A program made the translations under genes and the position numbers. DNA of 53,760 bases, taken from assembly GCA_009782515.1 (NCBI GenBank), contig WRIY01000005.1, positions 64,812 to 118,571 of the forward strand, written 5' to 3'. The notes beneath the pieces were generated by a model. The model did not search any database and was not told where the DNA came from. It worked only from the letters and a program-made list of their open reading frames with translations. The stretch is from Eubacteriaceae bacterium. Lineage in GTDB: Bacteria > Bacillota > Clostridia > Eubacteriales > Anaerofustaceae. This document shows positions 17,219 to 27,043 of this stretch, piece after piece; position 1 is the stretch's first letter; each line of letters starts with the position of its first letter.

Positions 17219-20200
17219 CTAAAATTCGGATCTGTCAATTCTTTTCAGGCTTTCACCGCTATCGCTGCGCGATAAAAATGTCTGAGTCGAACGGTAGTTG
17301 CCTAGCATCTCAATATAATCTGATTCCTCGTCGATATACCTTAGGCTGTACTCGCCTTCATCTCCAAACACATCCTCTGCTCCAAACCAATTAGTTCCAA
17401 AAGCAGCGTGAATTTTATACTCTCCTCCAAGAAAGGTGGCGCTAACAGCTGTATTTGCTTGAAGGTAAGCAGTGACAGCAAGCTTTCCCTGCTTATCATA
17501 GATCTTAATAAACACGCTGTTTGACGCTCCTGCAGGGTTTCGAAGCTCAACAATCGTTTTTTCCTCAGCTGTTCCTTTTGAAAATGCTTCATCTTCAATC
17601 CGATAAGCAGTTTCAGGTTCAGGCTGAATGCAGTTTTGCGCATCGGTGGCTGATGTTTTATACTCCCCCAGCTGCGTAAAGATCCTGTAGGCCTCGTAGA
17701 ACTCATTTCTTTCTAGCTTTGTTACGGCTTCCTTATACTTGATTTCGGATTGGCATTCTTTGAGGTATATCCTCGAATCCTTGAAGCTGCCAAGGTGCAT
17801 AAAGACTTCCATCGCGCCCTGGTATTGTTCGTCATTGTATAAGCTAAGCGCATTATTGTACTGTGACTGAAGCTGGGTATTGCATTCAGCAGCTTTTGCT
17901 TCAGAATCTTTATAATTTCTTATCGCCTCAAATGCTGCCTTTGCCTCAAAATAGCTGCCTGCATTCATCTTGCGCAGTGCTTCGCCATATTTGGCATTTT
18001 GCCTGTATATATAGAATCCTGATGCAGCCAAAGCTGCAGCTAGCACAAATACTAGTATTTTTACCCAGCCTCTTCGAAGTATAGACTCTTCCATAAGCCT
18101 GTTCCTCGCTTTCGGCGTCGGGTTAATTATATCTTCGTCAAACATTGTTGCGGCAGCAGCGGTCGCCCCGCCAAGGCCCGGCTCAGTGTCTCTCTGGAGC
18201 ATTTCATATGGCCTGCGCTGTGTCTGAATAGGCCTAAGGGCCCGAATTGACGAAGGTATTGCCGCGCTTGCTATAGTTTCTGCACTTGCTGCCATTGGCT
18301 TATAGCTTGCTACTTTGTACATGCGCGGCTTCTTTTTAAGCTCGGGCTGCCTGTCCTGGGTAACGTATGCTGAATCTGAGTACAGCCCCAATTCCATATC
18401 GGCGCCATCAATGCTGGCCTGAATCATAGTAATGGGATCTGCTTCAGGCAGCGATGAATCAGTGGCTCTCACTATGTCTGAAAAGAGGTTCATAGTTTTA
18501 AAGCCATCTTCATCGCTAGTCCAATCTGCTTTGCCTGCCTGTTCATCAAGCTGCACTATTGGCATGCTTGCATCTATAGCCTCATCCTCTGTTCCGTCAG
18601 AAAGCCCATGCACTAAGGGCTGCGCGTTTAAGGCGCGTTCCTCTTTGGCTTTGTTAGGGTAAAGGTATATTGAGCCGGTTTGCGCAAAGTCGTTTATTGG
18701 CAGCTCAGTCTTTATGCGGCTAATGGCCGGCGCCTCTTGTTTTGCGTAAAATATTGTATCGCAGCTTGAGTCATAATCCTCGCTTAGCTGTGCTTGCCTG
18801 GTGCTTCCCAGTAAAAATGGGCTGGTGGTTTGCTGCTTTAAGTCACTAATGTCGGCAGCGTAAATGGATTCTGCTTCTCGAGGGGCTTCTTCCCCGTTCG
18901 AGGCTATAGCAGCAGCGTTTTCGTTTTGTGTCAAGCTTACTATAGCTGAATTTTCATTTACGCTTTCTTGAAAATTTCTTGGAATTCGCCTCTCAGGCAT
19001 AGGTTCCAATTCTTCTGGCTGAGCTGCTTGCGTACTCTCCCCCACTGACGTGAGCGGTATTGAATGATCCTTGTACGGGCTCTCAGAGCTTTCGTTCTCT
19101 GATGCTGCATCCTCTGATGGATTTTCAGCAAGCGGCTTGAATTGGCCCGTCAGCGTGTCAGGAGGGCTTTCGCCTTCTATGCCTTCTTTGGCTGCTTTCC
19201 CAATTCTCGTTATTGTAAAGTCAGAGCTCTCAAATATCACTTCAGAGCCGTTTTTAGCTGGAGACTCAGAAGCAATCCTTTCGCCAGAGCGTATCTTTTC
19301 GATAATCGAAGCCGGCAGCTCGGTGTCTTGGTTGAGAAGCCCCAGCAAAATCTCTTCTGCAGTTTGTGCCGGAGCCGGGGCTTGCGCCTCAGGCTCTTCG
19401 GGTATCAGATCAGCCAGCGAGCCCAGTTCAAACGGGCTGGCTTTTACAGGCTCATCTTCGCTTTCGCCAATTTCATTTTCAGCCGGCACATCTGAGCTGT
19501 CTTCAGCGAGGATTTCAAAAGCCTCTGTTTCAATGCTCTCTATAGCCTCCAATGGCTCAATTTCAAGCTCTATTTCCTCAGGCTGCATGCCGGTGCCGCC
19601 GGCAGGGCTTATGATTCCCTCTGGCTCTGAAAAGCTGTCTTCGGTTTGCAGTGTTTCATTGCTGGCTTCCTCAAGCGTTGGCGCAATAAACCTGTCAATT
19701 GATCCTGTAGAATCAATGCCATCAGATGATATAACCGAGTCTGCTTGCCAATCGCTTTCGCTTTGGGCAGTAATTGCATCAAGCACATCCTTAACTTCCG
19801 CTACTGCTTCCTCCAGGGACATCGGTATATCCACTGCTTCGAAGCTTCCCAGCAGGCTCTCAGCAGCTTCGTCAACCAGCTCTCCGACCAAGCCTTCCAA
19901 TTCGTCATCAAGGCTTGGAGTAAACTCGTCTGATGCAAGCAATGCCGCTTGTCCAGGCTCGTCTTGATCTGAGCCTATGCCTTCGGCAAGCTCTATTTCC
20001 AGGAATTCTTCGCTAAGCACAGGCATCCCCGGGAGTTCGCCGGTATCCGCTGCTTCGCTATCGCTTAGATCGTGTTTTATTATTAAGCTTGGCTCTGAAG
20101 CATCGTCTTGAATAAATATTGGATTTTCAGCTTCCGGGAGCAATTCATCCAAGCCCAGGAACTCATCTGCGGCTTCAGGCAACAGGCTTTCAAGCATGGC

Positions 20201-22678
20201 TTCTTCAGCGATTGGAACAAACTCAACCGCTTCGGCTTCCTGTATGCCATCATCCGGCCCATCGCCGGCAAGGCCTGAGAGCTCAAAGCCTGATATTCCG
20301 AAATCAGTTTCCTCGGCTTCGCCTAAGCCGGCCTCGCCATCAAGGCTGTAATAAATGCCACTAAGGCTTTCGGCTTCTTGCACTTCTTCTGCTTCAGCTT
20401 GTTCGCTTGATTTCCCGTCGAAATCTGACAGCGCTTCATCGGCTTCAAAGATTGATTGGCCGGCGATGCTGTCCGGCCCGCTTAGCTCAGTGTCTGGCAG
20501 GCTTTCGCTTTCATCCCCCCAGTCTGGCTTGAAGCTGTATAATGTAGGTTCAGGGCCGGCATCATCAGTTTCCGGCTCGATTTCTGCGCTTTCGCCTTGA
20601 TCGTAGGGCGATTCTGCCTCAATTTCTATTTCATCGCTGCCGACAATGGGCAATTCGCCTTCAAAGCTTTCTATATTTAGCTCGATTGCTTCGAGATCGC
20701 TCTGTATTTCTTCAAGAATATGCATCTCTGAAGCTGTTTCAGAAGCCTCATCGCCTTCAATAGCAGCTTCCTGCCCTAATGCTTCAGGCTCGCCGTCTGC
20801 TTGTGTTTCCAAGCTTTCGGCGCTGCTGCTGTCCTTTGCCACATATATGGCATCTTCAAGAGACATTTGGGTGTATTCTGCTTCCAGCTCAGGGTTGATT
20901 AGCCTGTCTTCATCCAGTTCAAACATTTTGGCATCTTCCTGCTCACTGCTATCTGTGGCTAATTCCTGATCGCTGAATTCGCTTTCCCCAGCCTCTTCTT
21001 CTTTTTCAATACCAAATTTATCTAAAATCTCTTGAACCGAATCGCTGCTTGCTATATCATCTTCTGCTTTGAGTGCTTCTTGCAGCGCTTGTTCGGTTTC
21101 ATATAAAGCAGGCTCGATTATGCCATCATCAGGCATGCTATCGCTGCCAAGCAAGAGAACCTCGGCTTCGATTGTGTCCGGGCTTTCAATGCCTGTGCTG
21201 TCTGAGGGCTCCGTGCTGTTAAGATCAGCTTCGGCCAGGCTGCCATCCAAAGGCTCAAGCGCTTCAGGCTCCTCTGAAATATCCAATATGGCTAAAGCCT
21301 CTTCATCAGCCTCGCCTGCGTTTTCTTCTTCACTATCTTCGATATGCCCAAGCCTGTCCGCGCTTTGGGATTCATTTTCACTTATAAGGCTTAGCTGGCT
21401 GTCGCTTTGGCTTTCTGAAAGCCCGCTTTCATCTGCGGCATCCTGCACTTGCTCAATATCAAAAGAGATATCGCCTGTATCTTGCAGCTTGTTAATGCTG
21501 CTATGCGCCAGCTCGACTGCTTCAAGGGCTTCTTCAGCCAGCGTGAGGGCTTTGTTATGTATGCCATTCAGCTGAAGGCTGTCAATGCCTTTTACGCCCT
21601 CAAAGCCTACTTGGCTTACAGTTAGCTCCTCTGGCGTAATTTCCTGCTCTGTATCGGCTTCCGGTGAAGCATTTAAAGGCGCCTTAATGCTCTCTGAGCT
21701 TTCATCGGCTGTATCGGGCGCTTCGGCCAGATGCATTGCGCGCGCGTAATCTGCACCGCCGATGGCCTGTTCACAAGGCATGTCAAGGCTTGGTTCGAAC
21801 ATATACAGGCTGCTTAATGCTTCTTTTAGAATGGCAGGGCTGCTGAGCCTGCTTTCAAAGCTGAAGCTGAGCATAGAGCTGAGCAGCTCTTCCAAAACGC
21901 CGCTTTCGCAATAAGCAGCTTTTGGGATTGCTTCTCCTGAGAAGCGCATTTCAACTGCCTTTTCAAGAGCGGCATAGCTAAGGCTGCCGGCGCTTTCCTC
22001 AACAAAAGGAAGCCTCCCTGCATTTAAAATGCGATAAATGAGCAATCCGAGGCTGTATATATCGCTTGCAGGGGAAAGTGCGCCTTCCGGAGCCATATAC
22101 AGCTTTTCTTGCAGGCTGCCATACATGCTAGGGAATTCATGCCTAAGGATGCTGTCTATGCCCAAGAATGCAACTTTGGCGCTTTTGTGCTTGGCTATAT
22201 AGACACTTGCTGGATTGATTGCGCCATGCACGGCGTTTGCCTTCGAAAACAGAATTAATGCGTTGGCTATTTCCTGCGCAAGCTTAATTGCTTCGCGGGC
22301 GCTCAAAGTGTTTTGCGCCAGATACTCGTCAAGCGACAGCAGATCCTCCATTTGCAGGATGATATCCCAACCGCCGCTGTCACAGCTGAATGCAGATGCG
22401 TTTATGTAGTTAACGACACTGGCAATAGGCTTGCTTGAGGCGAATCGGCTTGAAGCCATTTTAATGCTCTCTACAATGCCGTTGCCTGAACTCGTTTCGA
22501 GGCTGATTGTTTCTTGATCATCAGGCGGAATGTGGATGATCTTTGCTAGTGAATTTTGCACAATGCCGCCATGAAGCTTAGTTATTCTATAAACCTCGCT
22601 TAAAACGCCTTCCCCAATTAACTGGCCAACAGACCATTCGCCCCATAGCGGTTCGTATTTAAATATTCGATCCGACAT
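17219..22678 (-). CDS. Giant pseudokinase - acidic linker - TM - TPR-like protein
   Basis: An 1819-residue protein. Residues ~10-290 follow the Hanks-type Ser/Thr kinase fold: glycine loop IGEGVLSEVY, a VAIK-like lysine in LAKII, and the activation-segment end MAPEGALSPASDIYSLGLLIY. The catalytic loop is HGAINPASV instead of H-R-D-x-K-P-x-N and the D-F-G site reads FLGID, so catalytic and metal-binding aspartates are missing: a pseudokinase. Residues ~300-1500 are low-complexity, extremely Glu/Asp/Ser/Ala-rich, presumably disordered. One TM helix (about 1541-1560, ILVFVLAAALAASGFYIY) follows, then three TPR-like units of the F-x2-L-G-x-Y/F-K-D-S type and a C-terminal beta domain (GTNWFGAEDVFG) like those after zinc ribbons in other Firmicute proteins. 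The start ATG 22678 has GAGGT. The kinase would be cytosolic and the TPR part outside. Function unknown. Confidence 0.82.
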   Translation of the reverse strand: MSDRIFKYEPLWGEWSVGQLIGEGVLSEVYRITKLHGGIVQNSLAKIIHIPPDDQETISLETSSGNGIVESIKMASSRFASSKPIASVVNYINASAFSCDSGGWDIILQMEDLLSLDEYLAQNTLSAREAIKLAQEIANALILFSKANAVHGAINPASVYIAKHKSAKVAFLGIDSILRHEFPSMYGSLQEKLYMAPEGALSPASDIYSLGLLIYRILNAGRLPFVEESAGSLSYAALEKAVEMRFSGEAIPKAAYCESGVLEELLSSMLSFSFESRLSSPAILKEALSSLYMFEPSLDMPCEQAIGGADYARAMHLAEAPDTADESSESIKAPLNASPEADTEQEITPEELTVSQVGFEGVKGIDSLQLNGIHNKALTLAEEALEAVELAHSSINKLQDTGDISFDIEQVQDAADESGLSESQSDSQLSLISENESQSADRLGHIEDSEEENAGEADEEALAILDISEEPEALEPLDGSLAEADLNSTEPSDSTGIESPDTIEAEVLLLGSDSMPDDGIIEPALYETEQALQEALKAEDDIASSDSVQEILDKFGIEKEEEAGESEFSDQELATDSSEQEDAKMFELDEDRLINPELEAEYTQMSLEDAIYVAKDSSSAESLETQADGEPEALGQEAAIEGDEASETASEMHILEEIQSDLEAIELNIESFEGELPIVGSDEIEIEAESPYDQGESAEIEPETDDAGPEPTLYSFKPDWGDESESLPDTELSGPDSIAGQSIFEADEALSDFDGKSSEQAEAEEVQEAESLSGIYYSLDGEAGLGEAEETDFGISGFELSGLAGDGPDDGIQEAEAVEFVPIAEEAMLESLLPEAADEFLGLDELLPEAENPIFIQDDASEPSLIIKHDLSDSEAADTGELPGMPVLSEEFLEIELAEGIGSDQDEPGQAALLASDEFTPSLDDELEGLVGELVDEAAESLLGSFEAVDIPMSLEEAVAEVKDVLDAITAQSESDWQADSVISSDGIDSTGSIDRFIAPTLEEASNETLQTEDSFSEPEGIISPAGGTGMQPEEIELEIEPLEAIESIETEAFEILAEDSSDVPAENEIGESEDEPVKASPFELGSLADLIPEEPEAQAPAPAQTAEEILLGLLNQDTELPASIIEKIRSGERIASESPAKNGSEVIFESSDFTITRIGKAAKEGIEGESPPDTLTGQFKPLAENPSEDAASENESSESPYKDHSIPLTSVGESTQAAQPEELEPMPERRIPRNFQESVNENSAIVSLTQNENAAAIASNGEEAPREAESIYAADISDLKQQTTSPFLLGSTRQAQLSEDYDSSCDTIFYAKQEAPAISRIKTELPINDFAQTGSIYLYPNKAKEERALNAQPLVHGLSDGTEDEAIDASMPIVQLDEQAGKADWTSDEDGFKTMNLFSDIVRATDSSLPEADPITMIQASIDGADMELGLYSDSAYVTQDRQPELKKKPRMYKVASYKPMAASAETIASAAIPSSIRALRPIQTQRRPYEMLQRDTEPGLGGATAAAATMFDEDIINPTPKARNRLMEESILRRGWVKILVFVLAAALAASGFYIYRQNAKYGEALRKMNAGSYFEAKAAFEAIRNYKDSEAKAAECNTQLQSQYNNALSLYNDEQYQGAMEVFMHLGSFKDSRIYLKECQSEIKYKEAVTKLERNEFYEAYRIFTQLGEYKTSATDAQNCIQPEPETAYRIEDEAFSKGTAEEKTIVELRNPAGASNSVFIKIYDKQGKLAVTAYLQANTAVSATFLGGEYKIHAAFGTNWFGAEDVFGDEGEYSLRYIDEESDYIEMLGNYRSTQTFLSRSDSGESLKRIDRSEF

Positions 22679-23124
22679 GTTTAGACCTCATATTCGGTTT
22701 CCAGTGAATTTAGGCGTATGGCGTTTTTTATAAAGAACCATACACGCAATCCAATTCACTTCCCGTTAAAATAGTTGAAAAACATGATAGCAAAACATAA
22801 ATTTTATGCCTATTCGAGTATACATTTTTTTTCCAATAGCGTAAAGGAATTTAAGGGCTTGTTAACTTTCGCGCATAATGGCTTTGCAGCAATTTGAACA
22901 TTTCTGTTAACTTTGCTGTATTTTTCGCTGTTGAGAAAAATAGCAAATATATAAATTCCATATGCAAAATACTGCATGCCGCGTTGCGCTTGCTACCGCA
23001 GTTTTCAGATAATTGTTAATGCATTATACCATAAAGTAAGCACTACTGCTAAGCATTATAAGCAGCTTGCATTCGACATGCTATATATATCGCTTTTATT
23101 TACAAATAATCGAAATTAATGCAA

Positions 23125-23340
23125 TATAATATAAATTGATAAGGGAACATCGATAACTGTGCCGATCGGCTGCAGTCGCAAAATACGGCTTGCCGGCGAA
23201 TTGCGCGATATGCCATGAGGGCATAGCTGCCTTGCAGAGCCTGTTTTCTTATGGCGAAGGAAAGCAGGCTCGGGCAATCGCCGCACCAGGCGCCCAGATG
23301 CGGCTTAAGCACTGCAAAAGCTGGCTGAGGGCAGGGCATA
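23125..23340 (+). other. GC-rich, hairpin-rich leader, candidate structured RNA
   Basis: After an AT-rich stretch with TATAAT (23125-23130), the sequence turns GC-rich and contains nested dyads: GCCGATCGGC (23161-23170), TATGCC/GGCATA (about 23210-23226), a 14-bp stem with two G-U pairs (23237-23250 with 23258-23271, loop ATGGCGA), and GCCGCA/TGCGGC (about 23279-23303). It ends at the ABC exporter promoter. It matches no riboswitch or RNA class I can recognise. The preceding part of the gap, 22679-23124, is AT-rich and shows no gene. Confidence 0.3.
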
Positions 23341-23342
23341 TG

Positions 23343-23351
23343 TGCTAAAAT
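23343..23351 (+). promoter_or_regulatory. Extended -10 element directly before the ABC exporter gene
   Basis: TGC plus TAAAAT (23346-23351) ends only 12 bases before the ATG at 23364. If used, transcription would start about five bases before the start codon, leaving no room for a ribosome binding site. Confidence 0.45.
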
Positions 23352-23363
23352 AGTGTCTAGGCT

Positions 23364-25175
23364 ATGGAAAATAAAAAATTTTCTTTTTTTAAGTTCATAT
23401 ATGAAATAGCAAAAGGGCACATAGGGTTCTTGGCGCTATCGCTTGTTTTCTCCTTTTTGTCTGTAGGGGCAAACATGCTCATGCCCCAGTCAATACGCCT
23501 GGCCATCGACTCGGCAATTGGCGGATTGCCGCCCCGCCTGCCTGTTATCGGCAGGCTTTTTGAGCCTTGGCTAAGCTCTCTTGGCACCACCGGCCTGCTG
23601 GCATTTAGCGCTGGCCTGTCATTGTCTCTTACTTTGGCTTCAGGGCTGCTTGCACTGGCGAATAGGGCTTGCCTTTCAATTGGCAGCGAGGGGGCGATTA
23701 AGGATCTCAGGGACAGGCTATATCAGCACATTCAAAGGCTTCCATATAAATGGCATGCTGAAAACCATACAGGCGATATAGTCCAAAGGGCTACATCTGA
23801 TGTAGGCACTATCAAAGCATACATCAGCTCTCAAGCAGTTGAAGTTATAAGAACAGTGTTTATGATTTCAGTGGCACTTTCTTTTATGTTTTCGATGAAT
23901 AGGGCCTTAAGCTATATTGCTGTGGCTTTTGTGCCTGTTGTCATCGGGGTAAACACCGTCTACTACAGCATCTCTTCAAAAAGGTTTCTTGCTGCGGATG
24001 AGCATGAAGGCGAGCTGATGTCTATTGCCCAGGAAAACTTCACTGGCGTTAGGGTTGTGCGGGCTTTTGGCATGGAGAGCTATGAGCGTGATCGCTTTAA
24101 CAGCCAAAATGAGATATATACACAAGCTTGGGTTAAGCTCGGATCTGTGCTTGGAGCTTTTTGGGCGGTTAACAGCATGCTTACAGGGCTGCAGCGCTTT
24201 TCAATTATTATTGGAGGCTGCTTTCTCGCAGTTTCCGGAGAGCTTACAGTTGGAGAGTTCCTGGTGTTCATCAGCTATTATAACTACCTTCAGTGGCCTG
24301 TGAGATCGCTTGGCCGAACTATTTCTGAAATGAGCAGGGCAAGCGCATCTGCTATTAGGCTGGCTGAAATACTTGACGCCGAAGCTGAAGATATCGAAGA
24401 TGGCTTAAAAGAGCCTGCAGAAACCGGCGACATAGTATTCGACTCCGTAAGCTTTGCTTATGCCAACACCGCTGCAAAGGCTCTGGATAATGTAAGCTTT
24501 ACTGTCCCCAAAGGCAGCTCTTTTGGAATACTGGGGCCTACGGGCAGCGGCAAGTCTACTATTGCCTCACTGCTAATAAGGCTTTATGAGCCATCTGAAG
24601 GCAAGATAACATATGGCGGCATTGACACTGCAGATATAAGCCTGCCATTTCTCAGAAACAAGATAGGCCTTGTACTGCAGGAAACATTCCTGTTTTCGAA
24701 AACTTTGGAGGAGAACATCGCCATTGGGGTTAGCAGCTATACGCCGGATGACATGGCGCACGCGATAAATTCATCCGGCATGGCAAGCATGGTTGAAGAG
24801 ATGCCGCAGGGGCTTGATACTGTAGTTGGAGAGCGCGGCGTCACTCTGTCAGGAGGCCAGAAGCAAAGGGCGGCAATTGCCCGCATGCTTCTAAGAGGCG
24901 CTGATGTTTTCATCTTTGATGATTCGCTCTCAGCTGTTGACATGATTACTGACCTTGAAATAAGAAGGGCCCTGAAGCAGGAGGCTGCTGGCAAAACGTC
25001 AATAATCATCAGCCACAGAACTGCTTCGCTTATGCACTGCGATCGGATACTTGTAATTGAAGGCGGAAAAGCTACAGACATAGGAAGCCACAGTGAGCTA
25101 ATCAGGCGTGAGGGGCTTTATAAAAGAGTATTTGAAAAACAGTCGGACGCATACCCTGAAGCAGAAGACAGATAG
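23364..25175 (+). CDS. ABC exporter half-transporter (degenerate-site subunit)
   Basis: A 603-residue exporter: six TM helices (about 1-310) fused to a nucleotide-binding domain. Walker A is GPTGSGKST, the signature is canonical (LSGGQKQR), and the switch histidine is in IIISHRTAS. Walker B is VFIFDDSLSAVD: aspartate replaces the catalytic glutamate, as in the non-catalytic site of heterodimeric exporters such as TM287/288 and BmrCD. The next gene supplies the matching partner, so the two form one heterodimer with one active ATP site. Substrates of this class are usually hydrophobic drugs, lipids or peptides; none can be named. No ribosome binding site is evident before ATG 23364. It is 28 bases from its partner. 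Confidence 0.92.
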   Translation: MENKKFSFFKFIYEIAKGHIGFLALSLVFSFLSVGANMLMPQSIRLAIDSAIGGLPPRLPVIGRLFEPWLSSLGTTGLLAFSAGLSLSLTLASGLLALANRACLSIGSEGAIKDLRDRLYQHIQRLPYKWHAENHTGDIVQRATSDVGTIKAYISSQAVEVIRTVFMISVALSFMFSMNRALSYIAVAFVPVVIGVNTVYYSISSKRFLAADEHEGELMSIAQENFTGVRVVRAFGMESYERDRFNSQNEIYTQAWVKLGSVLGAFWAVNSMLTGLQRFSIIIGGCFLAVSGELTVGEFLVFISYYNYLQWPVRSLGRTISEMSRASASAIRLAEILDAEAEDIEDGLKEPAETGDIVFDSVSFAYANTAAKALDNVSFTVPKGSSFGILGPTGSGKSTIASLLIRLYEPSEGKITYGGIDTADISLPFLRNKIGLVLQETFLFSKTLEENIAIGVSSYTPDDMAHAINSSGMASMVEEMPQGLDTVVGERGVTLSGGQKQRAAIARMLLRGADVFIFDDSLSAVDMITDLEIRRALKQEAAGKTSIIISHRTASLMHCDRILVIEGGKATDIGSHSELIRREGLYKRVFEKQSDAYPEAEDR

Positions 25176-25203
25176 CAGTTTTATTACGCAAAGGAAGTGA
25201 TGA

Positions 25204-27036
25204 ATGCCGCCTTATGGCCGGCAGCAACTTATGCCAAACGAAGAAGCCCAGGAACAGTCCCGCTTTGATATTGAGATCTGGAAAAAGATACTGCCCTATT
25301 TTATGCGCTATAAGTTTTTGGTTGCAGCGGTTGCAGCGCTGCTCTTTTTAATGGCGCTTATCGATATTGCGCTGCCACTCTTTATGCGCTATGCTGTTGA
25401 CCGCTTTATTGGCATTCGATCAACAGATGGCATTTGGGCATACGCTGCAGCTTACATTGGCCTTATTGCCTTTGAAACACTGCTTGTTGTCATTGAAGCT
25501 CTGGCAGCAATAAGAATTGAAATGCTTATTGCCCGGGATTTGAAGAAAGCTGCCTTTGAATGGCTTCAAAGGCTGGGGCTTGACTATTACAACACCCACC
25601 CGGTCGGCTCAATTATTGCAAGGATGTTTTCAGACACAAACAGAGTGACAGGGCTTGTTGCCTGGGCAGCGCCTGATCTTGTCTGGTCGGCAGTGTACGC
25701 TATTGGCGCAATTTCCATCATGATGCTGCTCAACTGGCAGCTTGCGCTTATAGCGCTCGGCAGCATTTTTGCAGCGCTGGCTGCTATTGCTGTTTTTAGA
25801 AGATCCCTTCTCAGCGCCAACAGAAAAGAGCGATCTGCCAATTCATCGCTAACCGCAGCCATCAATGAGGGAATCATGGGCGCTAAGGCATCGAAGGCTT
25901 TGGCTATAGAGGCAAAGAACGCTGAAGAATTCTCAGAAACCACACAGACAATGTATAAGGCTTCTCTGAGAAGCCAAGTGCTAAATGCAGCGTTTATGCC
26001 ATTAGTCAGCCTTCTTACAACAGCCATTGCAGCTTCGATCATATACAGAGGCAGCATTCTTACGCTTGAAAATGTTATAGAGCTTGGGACATTCACAGCT
26101 TTTATCAGCTATAGCATGGGCATTTTGGAGCCTATAAGCCATGCAAGCCGAATAATCACCGATATGATAGCTTCTCAGGCTGGCGTTGAGCGCTTTACAG
26201 AGATACTTTCAGCTGAGCCCGGGGTTACTGACTCGATTGAGGTTGTTGAAGCATATGGCGACATTTATGAGCCCAAAACCGAAGCATGGGAAGAGATCGA
26301 AGGCAGCATAGAGTTTAGAAACGTTTCTTTTAAGTACCCGGACGGCGAGGGCGAAATACTCGATGGCTTTAGCCTTTATATACCTGCAGGCAGCAGCCTG
26401 GCTATCGTTGGCGAGACTGGGGCTGGCAAATCGACTATCGTTAACCTGGCTTGCCGATTTTATGACCCGAGCGAAGGCAGCATACTGATAGACGGAAAAG
26501 ACATACGACTCAGAAGCCAAAAGTGGCTTCATTCACAATTAGGATATGTCCTTCAAGACCCGCATTTGTTCTCAGGCACTATTGAAGACAATATTAGGTA
26601 TGGAAAGCTTGGCGCTACGCTTGATGAAATAAAGGAGGCTTCAGATCTTGTCGGGCTTGGCAAGGTTGTTGAGAAGCTGGAGGATGGCTATAACACTCAA
26701 GTTGGCGAGTCCGGCTCCAACTTGTCTACCGGCGAAAAACAGCTCATAAGCTTCGCCCGGGCAATCATAAACGATCCCCCGATACTCGTGCTTGATGAAG
26801 CGACCAGCAGCGTTGACACAGAAATAGAAGCAATGCTTCAGCAAGCAATTCAATCCATGCTAAGGAAAAGAACCAGCATAATCATTGCCCACCGTTTGTC
26901 AACGATAAGCTCTGCTGATATGATTATCCATGTTGACAAAGGGAGAATCACAGAAAAAGGGACTCATGCACAGCTGCTTGCAAAGCAGGGAGAGTACTGG
27001 AATCTATACCAGGCAATGCTTTCTGAAGAAAGCTAA
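25204..27036 (+). CDS. ABC exporter half-transporter (catalytic-site subunit)
   Basis: A 610-residue partner of the preceding half-transporter: six TM helices, then a nucleotide-binding domain. Walker A GETGAGKST and Walker B ILVLDEATSSVD have the catalytic glutamate, and the switch histidine is in IIAHRLST. Its signature motif is LSTGEKQL rather than LSGGQ. In heterodimeric exporters the degenerate site is built from the Asp-type Walker B of one subunit and the altered signature of the other, which is exactly the combination here. The start ATG 25204 has GGAAGTGA upstream. It ends 7 bases before the stop of a convergent gene. Confidence 0.92.
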   Translation: MPPYGRQQLMPNEEAQEQSRFDIEIWKKILPYFMRYKFLVAAVAALLFLMALIDIALPLFMRYAVDRFIGIRSTDGIWAYAAAYIGLIAFETLLVVIEALAAIRIEMLIARDLKKAAFEWLQRLGLDYYNTHPVGSIIARMFSDTNRVTGLVAWAAPDLVWSAVYAIGAISIMMLLNWQLALIALGSIFAALAAIAVFRRSLLSANRKERSANSSLTAAINEGIMGAKASKALAIEAKNAEEFSETTQTMYKASLRSQVLNAAFMPLVSLLTTAIAASIIYRGSILTLENVIELGTFTAFISYSMGILEPISHASRIITDMIASQAGVERFTEILSAEPGVTDSIEVVEAYGDIYEPKTEAWEEIEGSIEFRNVSFKYPDGEGEILDGFSLYIPAGSSLAIVGETGAGKSTIVNLACRFYDPSEGSILIDGKDIRLRSQKWLHSQLGYVLQDPHLFSGTIEDNIRYGKLGATLDEIKEASDLVGLGKVVEKLEDGYNTQVGESGSNLSTGEKQLISFARAIINDPPILVLDEATSSVDTEIEAMLQQAIQSMLRKRTSIIIAHRLSTISSADMIIHVDKGRITEKGTHAQLLAKQGEYWNLYQAMLSEES

Positions 27037-27043
27037 ATTGGCT

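Noticed and set aside
19071-19967. Long rightward Ser-rich frames opposite the giant gene (also 20355-21575)
   Set aside because: They are antisense to the acidic GAA/GAG/GCC-rich linker; the complement gives Ser/Ala codons without stops. No starts with ribosome binding sites.
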